A DNA stretch of 21,700 nt from Deltaproteobacteria bacterium (lineage in GTDB: Bacteria; Desulfobacterota; Desulfobacteria; Desulfobacterales; B30-G6). Location of the stretch: contig QMMS01000037.1 in assembly GCA_003647375.1 (NCBI GenBank), positions 1 through 21,700 of the forward strand, given 5' to 3'. Positions 14,611 through 21,700 of the stretch are shown here, one piece after another. The position numbers were made by a program, and so were the translations under genes. The notes under the pieces were generated by a model. The model ran no database searches and was not told where the DNA came from. It saw only the letters and a list, made by a program, of their open reading frames with translations. Within the stretch, counting starts at the first letter, position 1. Each line of letters starts with the position of its first letter.

Positions 14611-14688
14611 CCGCCAACAGTTCAAAAAATATCACGAAAACACGAAAGTTCGAAAACACGAAAAGAACAATACATGAAATAAGGCGGC

Positions 14689-14961
14689 AAATCCGAAGCA
14701 CGAAATTCGAAATCCTAAACGGTTCGACAGGCTCACCGCCCTGAGTAACGTCGAAGGGCAATACCCAATGACATAAACTCAAATGATCAAAACAACCTGT
14801 ATTACGTTCAAATCCGGTAATGTTTTGGTCATTTGAGCATTTTATTTTCTGATTTGTTTCGTATTTTGATATTCGAATTTAGAATTTTATCATAACTGAT
14901 ATGGCTATCAACAACTATTTATAGGGTTGAATCAGAGCTGGTTTATTTGCTGGATATCTAT
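14689..14961 (+). repeat. Dispersed intergenic repeat family B, copy 3 (short form)
   Basis: It starts with an 81-bp block nearly identical to copy 2, including the TTCGAC palindrome (14723-14755), then ATGATCAAAACAA, GGTCATTTGAGCATTT, GATTTGTTTCGTATTT and TAGGGTTGAATCAG. It lacks the middle insert of copies 1 and 2. The right end (GGATATCTATA) abuts the ATG at 14963. The gap before it (14611-14688) holds AACACGAAA-type short repeats. Confidence 0.85.
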
Positions 14962-14962
14962 A

Positions 14963-17900
14963 ATGGTCCCCCTATGCGTTCGGTCAAATTATTCTCTTAT
15001 GTGGGGTGTCGATGGCGTCAAAGCGATCTGCCGGGCTGCCGCGCGCATGGGCTACGAGCGGCTGGCGCTGACAGATATCGATAATCTCTATGGTCTCTGG
15101 ACATTTCTGTCGGCATGTCGGCATGAGGGACTCCAGCCCATTGTCGGTGCAGAACTGACCGATCCGCATTCAGAGAGACGGGTGGTTTGTCTGGTTGAAA
15201 ACGCTGCTGGGTACGGCAATCTATGCCGCATCCTGACGCAGCGCCACTTGAACGCAGATTTTAATATTAAAGAAGTGGTCATGGCACATGCCCGGGGATT
15301 GTGCTTTCTTGTTACGAACCCCGGACTTATGAAAGCATGGCATGACGCCGGTGTTTGGGTGGCGGCTCACATGCCGCGCAGGCCGCTTTTAGGCAGCCAT
15401 CCGCTTTGTTGTATGGCCGATCATCTGAAAGTCCCCCTGGTTGCGACCCCGAGCAGCTTCTTTCTGTCTTCCGAAGACGTGCCAATTCACCGGCTTCTCA
15501 GGGCGATCGATAAGAACACGACCCTGTCCCGGCTAAAATCGAGAGATGTTGCCCCGAACGACGCATGGCTGGCATCCCCTGAAACATATGCCACACGGTT
15601 CGCCATATGTCCGGAAGCCATCCGGGCAACCTGGAAAATTGCCGCACGGTTGACTTTTACCGGACCCTCCTTCGGTACGGTCATGCCGCCGTGGCAGGAC
15701 CATAAGGGCAGGTCAACCACCGCCTGTCTGCGGGATGCGGTTTACAAAGGAGCAATGGAACGCTACGGCAGGGAACTGGCAGAGCCGGTTGTCGAACGAA
15801 TCGAAAACGAGCTGCGGATCGTGGATGACATGGGGTTTCCCGCTTATTTTCTGATCGTCCGCGATATCGTCAAGCACAGCCCGCGCACCTGTGGCCGAGG
15901 CTCGGGAGCAGCCTCCATCATCGCATATTGCCTCGGTATCACCAATGTCTGTCCTCTCAAGCACAATCTCTATTTTGAACGGTTTTTAAATCCCGGGCGG
16001 AGCGACCCGCCGGATCTTGACGTGGACTTTGCGTGGGATGAACGGGATGCTGTTCTGGACAGGGTTCTGGCGAAATACAGCGGCCGTGTCGCGATGGTAT
16101 CGAACCATGTTTTTTTCCAGCCACGCATGGCATTGCGTGAGGTCGCCAAGGTCTTTGGGTTGCCGGACAGGGAGATCGACGCCCTGACGAAACGGCTGCC
16201 TTTTCATTTTCGGACGGAAAAAACCGATGCGATGCTCGAAACAAAGCTCCGGAAGCTTCCGGAGCTCAAAAACATGGACTATCCAGATCCCTGGCCCCGG
16301 ATCATTCGTCTGGCACACAGAATTACAGGCATTCCACGCTATCTTTCGGTTCACCCCGGAGGCGTGGTGATTACGCCGGACCCCATCGATACCTATGCGC
16401 CGTTGGAGATGGCTCCCAAAGGAGTGCCCATTCTTCAATGGGAAAAAGACGGTACAGAGACAGCCGGCCTGGTTAAAATCGATCTTCTGGGGAACCGGAG
16501 CCTTGGCGTTATCCGCGATGCCGTGCAAAGTGTCCACCGGAATGGGGGCGCCCTTGACGAGTCCCGCTGGGAACCGGAGGACGACTTTGCCACACAGGAG
16601 GCCATCGCCCACGGCCATACCATGGGATGTTTCTATATCGAAAGTCCGGCCATGCGTCTTCTGCAGAAGAAATCAGGCGTGGGGGATTTCGAGCACCTGG
16701 TCATTCACAGCAGTATCATCCGCCCGGCTGCCAATAAGTTCATTCAGGAGTATATTCGGCGTCTGCACGGGGGCAGTTGGGATCCGATTCATCCGTTGCT
16801 GGGTGACGTTCTGGACGAGACCTTCGGGATTATGGTCTACCAGGAGGATGTTTCCCGGGCTGCGGTATCCATCGCGGGTTTTTCGCATGCCGAGGCAGAT
16901 GGCTTGCGCAAGATATTGTCCAAAAAGGATCGTGAGCACAAGCTGCGAGATTATCATGATCGCTTTTTCACAGGGGCTGCATCCCGGGGTGTGCCCCGGA
17001 AAAAAATATCCGCAGCCTGGGAAATGATCATGAGCTTTGGCGGGTATTCTTTCTGCAAACCCCACAGCGCGTCCTATGCCCGTGTATCCTTTCAGGCGGC
17101 GTATCTCAGGGTGAAGTTCCCGGCAGAGTTCATGGCGGCCGTCATCAGCAATCAGGGCGGTTTCTATAGCACCTTTGCCTATGTTTCCGAAGCCCGTCGC
17201 ATGGGGCTCGCCATTCTCCCCCCGGATATCCATTGCAGTGACATTGTCTGGAAGGGGAGCGATCTATCGGTGCGTGTGGGGCTGTTTTCCATCAAAGGGC
17301 TTTCGAAAAAACGACGGGAATTGATCGTGTCCGAGAGACGAAAGACAGTTTTTCAAAGTTTTCAGGATATGCTGCAGCGGGTTCGGCCGGATGATTCGGA
17401 AACACGGGCACTGATCAACTGTGGCGCTCTGGATGTTTTTTGCAAGGCCGGAAACCGGGCAGGGCTCATGTGGGAGCTGGCGCAATGGCAAAAAGACCGA
17501 TCCGTGGCATCGAGAAGCCGGAGCCTGTTCAACGACACAGAGGGATATCTGCCGCCTCCCCACCTTCCGGACACAGACGAGCTGGAAAGCCTGCGACGAG
17601 AATTTATGGTTCTCGGTTTTTTGTGTGATCGCCACCCCATGACACTTTACCGGAAAGAGCTTGGGCGACTTGGTCCTGTTCAGGCGGTTCAGCTGAGTCA
17701 TTTCATCGGCAAGCGGATTCGGTTTGCCGGCTGGCTCGTGACAGGGAAACGGGTTCAGACCAAGCACGGGGATACCATGGAGTTTTTGACGTTCGAAGAC
17801 GAGACCGGTATTGTGGAAACCACATTTTTTCCCAAGGCCTATGAGCGGTTCTGCCACATGGTTGACCGGAACCGGCCGTATGTGCTGGAAGGAACGGTGG

Positions 17901-17992
17901 AAGTTGACTGGGGGGCAACCACCCTGACGGTGGATCACGTGGCAGCGCTTGCGCCGGTGAATCGGGTTGATAAAAAGAGAGAAAGCGTATAA
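14963..17992 (+). CDS. dnaE2: Error-prone DNA polymerase III alpha-type subunit (DnaE2), 1009 aa
   Basis: C-family polymerase of the damage-inducible mutagenesis complex. The start at 14963 is chosen because the upstream in-frame TTG (14927) reads only through repeat sequence; neither has a good ribosome-binding site. The PHP domain (about 1-200) keeps the fold (ALTDIDNLYGLW), but the usual HxH reads C-V-R and the Asp-His-Asp reads D-I-D, so its metal site looks lost. Polymerase motifs follow: GRGSGAASIIAYCLGIT, PDLDVDF (catalytic D353 and D355), VKIDLLG (third Asp), YQEDVSRAAVSIAGFSHAEA, and SFCKPHSASYARVSFQAAYL. A C-terminal OB-fold segment (IRFAGWLVTGKRVQT, FEDETGIVETTFFP) is intact. Length is normal for DnaE2. 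Confidence 0.92.
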   Translation: MVPLCVRSNYSLMWGVDGVKAICRAAARMGYERLALTDIDNLYGLWTFLSACRHEGLQPIVGAELTDPHSERRVVCLVENAAGYGNLCRILTQRHLNADFNIKEVVMAHARGLCFLVTNPGLMKAWHDAGVWVAAHMPRRPLLGSHPLCCMADHLKVPLVATPSSFFLSSEDVPIHRLLRAIDKNTTLSRLKSRDVAPNDAWLASPETYATRFAICPEAIRATWKIAARLTFTGPSFGTVMPPWQDHKGRSTTACLRDAVYKGAMERYGRELAEPVVERIENELRIVDDMGFPAYFLIVRDIVKHSPRTCGRGSGAASIIAYCLGITNVCPLKHNLYFERFLNPGRSDPPDLDVDFAWDERDAVLDRVLAKYSGRVAMVSNHVFFQPRMALREVAKVFGLPDREIDALTKRLPFHFRTEKTDAMLETKLRKLPELKNMDYPDPWPRIIRLAHRITGIPRYLSVHPGGVVITPDPIDTYAPLEMAPKGVPILQWEKDGTETAGLVKIDLLGNRSLGVIRDAVQSVHRNGGALDESRWEPEDDFATQEAIAHGHTMGCFYIESPAMRLLQKKSGVGDFEHLVIHSSIIRPAANKFIQEYIRRLHGGSWDPIHPLLGDVLDETFGIMVYQEDVSRAAVSIAGFSHAEADGLRKILSKKDREHKLRDYHDRFFTGAASRGVPRKKISAAWEMIMSFGGYSFCKPHSASYARVSFQAAYLRVKFPAEFMAAVISNQGGFYSTFAYVSEARRMGLAILPPDIHCSDIVWKGSDLSVRVGLFSIKGLSKKRRELIVSERRKTVFQSFQDMLQRVRPDDSETRALINCGALDVFCKAGNRAGLMWELAQWQKDRSVASRSRSLFNDTEGYLPPPHLPDTDELESLRREFMVLGFLCDRHPMTLYRKELGRLGPVQAVQLSHFIGKRIRFAGWLVTGKRVQTKHGDTMEFLTFEDETGIVETTFFPKAYERFCHMVDRNRPYVLEGTVEVDWGATTLTVDHVAALAPVNRVDKKRESV

Positions 17993-17996
17993 ACAG

Positions 17997-18016
17997 CTGG
18001 TTCAAGGAGAAACCAG
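17997..18016 (+). terminator. Weak terminator-like hairpin after dnaE2
   Basis: CTGGTT (17997-18002) pairs with AACCAG (18011-18016), and GACAGTTTTAAGTTTTAGG follows. The stem is short and the T-tract interrupted. The next 70 bp contain GTTTTAGGT-type short repeats. Confidence 0.3.
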
Positions 18017-18109
18017 ACAGTTTTAAGTTTTAGGTGTTAGGTTTTAGGTTCAATGTTGAACTGAGAGCAGCATCCCAGCTTCCTGGCATCCTAGCTTCCA
18101 AGCACTTTG

Positions 18110-18163
18110 AACCCAATAAACCCAACAAACCCAACAAACCCAACAAACTCAACAAACCCAATG
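18110..18163 (+). repeat. 9-bp AACCCAACA minisatellite at the helicase start
   Basis: Six 9-bp units (AACCCAATA, AACCCAACA three times, AACTCAACA, AACCCAATG). The last unit supplies the ATG at 18161. The reverse-complement type occurs at 12979-13014. Confidence 0.85.
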
Positions 18164-20500
18164 AACCCCAAAAATACAGTCATACATATTTCCGTGAGAG
18201 ATCTTGTGGAACGTTTTGTACGGGTCGGTGACCTCACAAGTGGTGTTTTCATTCCGGATCGGGCTACGGCGGCCATCGCCCTTCACCAGAGAATCCAGCA
18301 ATCGCGGCCGGAGGCCTATGAATCCGAGGTCGTCATTTCTCACATCTGTGAATCCGGTCCCTGGGCGATCCATATTTCAGGCAGAATCGACGGCATCTTC
18401 CGGTATCCGGATCGTATCGTTCTGGAGGAGATCAAGACGACCATCCAAAATCCAAAGGAATCTGGAGATGCGGATAATCCGCACCACTGGGCCCAGTTGA
18501 AGCTCTATGCGTACATGATCAGCATGGAATATGAACTCGAATCAGTTGACACCTGTCTGACCTATGCCCAGCTACATTCGAAGGTCACATGGGAGATACA
18601 GCGCACGTTCAGCCGGACAGTCCTCGAAGAATTTGTTGCCCCATTGATATTGCGTCTGGTTCGGCGTACTGAAGGCATCCAACACTTTCAGACCCTGCGT
18701 GACCAGTCGATCGGCTCCCTCAAATTTCCATTTGAGGAATGCCGGCGTGGGCAGCAGCATATGATGGAAGAGGTCTACCAGGCCATCGTAGACGGAGATC
18801 AGCTTCTCGTGCAGGCTCCCACGGGCATCGGCAAAACCATGGCAGTAATCCTGCCCGCACTGAAAACGCTTTCCCAAGGGAAGATCGATCGGATGTTCTA
18901 CCTGACGGCCCGGTCTACCGGTAAACAGGTGGCGGAGGAGGCATTTGGTATTCTCATGGATCAGGGGCTTCGCCTGAAAACGGTTACCCTGACGGCAAAG
19001 GAAAAAATTTGTTTCGATGCCGCTGCCGAGTGCAACCGGGACGAATGTGAATTTGCGAAAGGGTATCATGACCGCATCGACGAAGCCATCACCAGTGCCC
19101 TCGAAATTGATTGCCTCAGCAGAGATGTCATGGAAAAGATCGCCAGGAAATATATGGTGTGCCCGTTCGAACTGTCCATGGAGCTGTCTGATCTGGCGGA
19201 TTGCATCATCTGTGATTACAACTACGTGTTCGATCCCCAGGCAAACCTGAGACGTTTTCTTTCCCGACCGCGTGAGGCATACCTGTTTCTCGTGGACGAA
19301 GCTCACAACCTGGTCGATCGGTCCCGTGAGATGTTTTCGGCTGAAATCCGGAAGCAGGCATTTCTGGACCTCAGGCGCCGGATCAAGAAAGCGCTTCCCG
19401 AGGTATATAGCGCCCTGGACAAAGTCAACAAACGGTTACTTCGGTTCATGAAAGCCAGCCCGGACAAAGCGCAGGCATTTGCAGAAACGGAGCTGCCGGA
19501 GGATCTGTGGGTGGCGTTGAGCGATTTTGTCAAGGCATGTGAAAAATGGCTGGTACTCAACAGGGATGCATCCTTTCGTGAAATACTCCTCGAACTTTAC
19601 TTTGGCGTTACCCGATTTCTGAAAGTTACGGAACTGTTCGACGCATCCTACGCGGTCTGCTGTGAAAGGTTCGCAAAAGATTTCAGGGTCCGGCTCTTCT
19701 GTATCGATCCTTCGAGCTCATTAAGCAGGGTGTTGGAGAAAGGCCGGGCTACCATTTTTTTTTCCGCCACATTGACACCCACCGAATACTTCCAGAAAAC
19801 GTTCGGGTGCGGGGAGGCGTCATCCGGACTGGTCCTGGCATCCCCTTTCCCCCGGGAAAATTTGTGTGTCATGGTTTCCAATGTATCAACGCTTTTCAGG
19901 AACCGTCGCAACACCAAGGAAATGGTGGCGGGCCTGGTTCGGTCTCTGGTCTCGCAAAAGATCGGCAACTACCTGATATTTTTTCCTTCCTACAGCTACA
20001 TGACCATGGTGGTCAGATCTTTCGAAACCCTTTTCCCGGAATTCGAAACGCTTGTCCAGACGCCCCGTCTGACCGAGGTTGACCGGGAGCATTTCCTGCA
20101 AAAGTTCAGCCGGCATAATTCATCGACGCTGGTGGGGTTTGCTGTCATGGGAGGCGTGTTCGGAGAAGGGATCGACCTCGTGGGAGATCGTCTTACCGGT
20201 GCCGCTGTCGTGGGGGTGGGGATGCCGCCGCCCAATCTGGAAAGGGAACTCATCAATGCATATTTTGCCGAGCAATACGATGCCGGGTATGAATTTGCAT
20301 ATATTTTTCCGGGGTTCAACAAGGTCCTCCAGGCCTCCGGCAGGGTGATCCGTTCTGAAACCGACCGCGGGGTGGTTCTGCTCATCGATCGCCGCTTTGC
20401 ATCCCGGAACTACCAATCCATGTTTCCGGACGATTGGAACCCCACCGGTGTTCACGATCCAGGCGATATCTCGCAGGTGCTGGAGGACTTTTGGGGTTGA
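18161..20500 (+). CDS. PD-(D/E)XK nuclease domain fused to XPD/DinG-type Fe-S helicase, 779 aa
   Basis: Superfamily 2 DNA helicase of the Rad3/XPD/DinG group with an N-terminal RecB/Cas4-like nuclease domain. Nuclease residues: D77 (GRIDGIF), E90-I-K92 (LEEIKTT) and Q112 (HHWAQLKLYAYM). Walker A is QAPTGIGKTMAV (K225); Walker B/DEAH is LVDEAHNL (379-382). Between them, cysteines in KEKICFD, AECNRDECEF and MVCPFELS match the four-Cys Fe-S cluster of XPD-type helicases. C-terminal motifs IFFSATL, GVFGEGIDL and QASGRVIRSETDRG are present. A TTG at 18107 would add 18 Asn/Pro/Thr residues translated from the 9-bp minisatellite; ATG 18161 is preferred. No Shine-Dalgarno is visible. It may process damaged DNA with the mutasome; the pathway is inferred from context. 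Confidence 0.88.
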   Translation: MNPKNTVIHISVRDLVERFVRVGDLTSGVFIPDRATAAIALHQRIQQSRPEAYESEVVISHICESGPWAIHISGRIDGIFRYPDRIVLEEIKTTIQNPKESGDADNPHHWAQLKLYAYMISMEYELESVDTCLTYAQLHSKVTWEIQRTFSRTVLEEFVAPLILRLVRRTEGIQHFQTLRDQSIGSLKFPFEECRRGQQHMMEEVYQAIVDGDQLLVQAPTGIGKTMAVILPALKTLSQGKIDRMFYLTARSTGKQVAEEAFGILMDQGLRLKTVTLTAKEKICFDAAAECNRDECEFAKGYHDRIDEAITSALEIDCLSRDVMEKIARKYMVCPFELSMELSDLADCIICDYNYVFDPQANLRRFLSRPREAYLFLVDEAHNLVDRSREMFSAEIRKQAFLDLRRRIKKALPEVYSALDKVNKRLLRFMKASPDKAQAFAETELPEDLWVALSDFVKACEKWLVLNRDASFREILLELYFGVTRFLKVTELFDASYAVCCERFAKDFRVRLFCIDPSSSLSRVLEKGRATIFFSATLTPTEYFQKTFGCGEASSGLVLASPFPRENLCVMVSNVSTLFRNRRNTKEMVAGLVRSLVSQKIGNYLIFFPSYSYMTMVVRSFETLFPEFETLVQTPRLTEVDREHFLQKFSRHNSSTLVGFAVMGGVFGEGIDLVGDRLTGAAVVGVGMPPPNLERELINAYFAEQYDAGYEFAYIFPGFNKVLQASGRVIRSETDRGVVLLIDRRFASRNYQSMFPDDWNPTGVHDPGDISQVLEDFWG

Positions 20501-20535
20501 TCGGTATGCGCTTTTATTTACGAAGGAGGTACCGG

Positions 20536-21700
20536 GTGGATAATACGGATCAGGTTTATGCCAACCTGCAAAAGCACCTGAATTCCCAAGCTGTGGGTTT
20601 TCCAGCTACGAAGTCAGGCGCCGAGATAAAAATATTGAAGCACATTTTTACGTTTGCCGAGGCTGAGATTGCCATCGCTATTAACTACAAATTTGAACCT
20701 CTTAACACTATTTATAGCAGAGTCGAACATCTGGTGGAATCACCCGAGGAATTGGAAGCGCATCTTGATCGCATTCAGAAAAAGGGGGGAATTGAGTTCA
20801 GAGTTAAAAATGGCAAAAAGCATTATTGCACTGCACCTCTTGTGGTAGGGATGTATGAATTTCAACTTGAACGACTGACGCCTGAATTTATAAAAAACTT
20901 CAAAGCCTATACGTCCGACAGGAATTTTGGTATCGAATTTTTAAGTACGGAACTCCCGCAAATGCGTACCATACCAGTCTCTGAAAGTATCCTTCCCCAG
21001 CATAATGTGAGCACGTTTGATGAAGTAACGACCCTGCTGCAACAGGCAAAAGAACCTTTTGTCATCATAGAATGCATTTGCCGAAAGAAGAAATCGTTGG
21101 AGGGCGGGGCATGCAACGTTACGGATCGTAAAGAAACCTGTCTCGCCATCGATGGCATGGCCGAGATGCTCCAGGCAAGCAATATCGGCAGGACAATCAG
21201 CAGAGCGGAAGCGCTGTCGATTATAAAACAGAATCAAGCGGAAGGATTGGTTCTTCAACCGTCAAATACCCGCAAAGCCGAGTTCATCTGTTCGTGTTGT
21301 GGGTGCTGCTGTGGGATGTTGAGCATTCACAAGAGCCTCCCTAAACCATTGGATTTTTGGGCTTCAAATTTTCAAGCTGTTGTGGAGCCAGAAGCATGCG
21401 AGGGGTGTGGAAATTGCGAAGAAAGCTGTCAGGTCGGTGCGGTGAACGTTTCTGAAAAGGAGCAATACGCAGTCGTCAACCTGGATCGTTGTCTTGGATG
21501 CGGGGTTTGCATCTCCAGTTGTCCGACAGAAGCTATATCCCTTTTGAAAAAAAACACCGAAGTAATGCCGCCACAAACACGTGAAGAACTTTATGACATC
21601 ATAATGGACAAGAAAAAAGGCAAAGTTGGGAAAGCACTATTGACAGGAAAGCTTCTCATCGATGCTGTCCGAACAGGACAGATACATCTTTTAAAATCAT
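20536..21700 (+). CDS. 4Fe-4S protein with N-terminal winged-helix-like region (3' end outside the window)
   Basis: Starts at GTG 20536 with a perfect AAGGAGGT 5 nt upstream and is open for 388 codons to the window edge. Residues about 1-120 (VGFPATKSGAEIKILKHIFT, then PLVVGMYEFQLERLTPEFI) look like a helix-turn-helix/winged-helix module. Then come a Cys set C180, C182, C193, C202; a dense cluster CSCCGCCCG (252-260); and two classical ferredoxin motifs, C288-C291-C294-C298 and C319-C322-C325-C329. Similar proteins are, from memory, common in anaerobic sulfate reducers and probably serve electron transfer or redox sensing. The gap to the helicase gene is only 35 bp, so read-through is possible, but no functional link is evident. 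Confidence 0.85.
   Translation, partial: MDNTDQVYANLQKHLNSQAVGFPATKSGAEIKILKHIFTFAEAEIAIAINYKFEPLNTIYSRVEHLVESPEELEAHLDRIQKKGGIEFRVKNGKKHYCTAPLVVGMYEFQLERLTPEFIKNFKAYTSDRNFGIEFLSTELPQMRTIPVSESILPQHNVSTFDEVTTLLQQAKEPFVIIECICRKKKSLEGGACNVTDRKETCLAIDGMAEMLQASNIGRTISRAEALSIIKQNQAEGLVLQPSNTRKAEFICSCCGCCCGMLSIHKSLPKPLDFWASNFQAVVEPEACEGCGNCEESCQVGAVNVSEKEQYAVVNLDRCLGCGVCISSCPTEAISLLKKNTEVMPPQTREELYDIIMDKKKGKVGKALLTGKLLIDAVRTGQIHLLKS

Noticed and set aside
14927..14962. Twelve-residue N-terminal extension of DnaE2 from TTG
   Set aside because: It translates the right end of repeat B. The family N-terminus aligns from the ATG at 14963.
11073..14962. LexA operator upstream of lexA, DUF72, imuB-like or dnaE2
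   Set aside because: Scanned for CTGT-N8-ACAG, GAAC-N4-GTTC, TTAC-N3-GTAA and GGTT-N2-C-type palindromes; nothing recurred upstream of several genes.

Overview
The window looks like the chromosome of a free-living anaerobic Gram-negative bacterium, most likely a Desulfobacterota (deltaproteobacterial) member. The clues are lipoproteins with clear lipoboxes, a winged-helix-like/4Fe-4S protein rich in cysteine clusters, a LexA / inactive Y-family polymerase / DnaE2 mutagenesis locus, and intergenic regions packed with several families of dispersed repeats. The assignment rests on gene content recognised by eye; no search was run.

Layout. Positions 1-300 hold the end of a dispersed repeat. Positions 296-5187 are an envelope locus: an LPP20-like lipoprotein translationally coupled to a PDZ-less trypsin-like protease (minus strand), a FlgO/CsgG-like plus LPP20-like lipoprotein (plus), and a 506-residue LPP20-like lipoprotein (minus). 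Positions 5384-7835 are a compact plus-strand run: rsmI, a 4'-phosphopantetheinyl transferase, and a response regulator with a LuxR-type helix-turn-helix. After a hairpin-rich gap come a beta-CASP metallo-beta-lactamase-fold RNA/DNA-processing enzyme (7984-9564) and an HU-family protein (9992-10264) with its own promoter and terminator. About 1 kb of stacked repeats follows.

Positions 11233-20500 form an SOS/translesion-synthesis-like cassette: lexA, a DUF72 protein, an ImuB-like Y-family protein that has lost the catalytic acidic residues but keeps a beta-clamp motif, DnaE2, and an XPD/DinG-type helicase fused to a PD-(D/E)XK nuclease domain. No imuA/sulA-like gene is seen. A 4Fe-4S protein starts at 20536 and runs off the window.

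The most unusual signal is non-coding. Four intergenic loci (about 3378-3613, 9602-9750, 12081-12162, 13144-13432) carry arrays of mini-hairpins, each a mostly 4-bp stem closed by a GNA triloop (GAA, GTA or GCA). They are spaced 18 bp apart, with a 28-bp step at fixed places. The stem sequence changes from unit to unit, but both arms change together, so pairing is kept. In two cases the array runs into the ribosome-binding site and start codon of a cassette gene. The start regions of the other two cassette genes downstream of lexA also abut different dispersed repeats. The cassette is therefore not a tight operon but a set of genes each fronted by a repeat.
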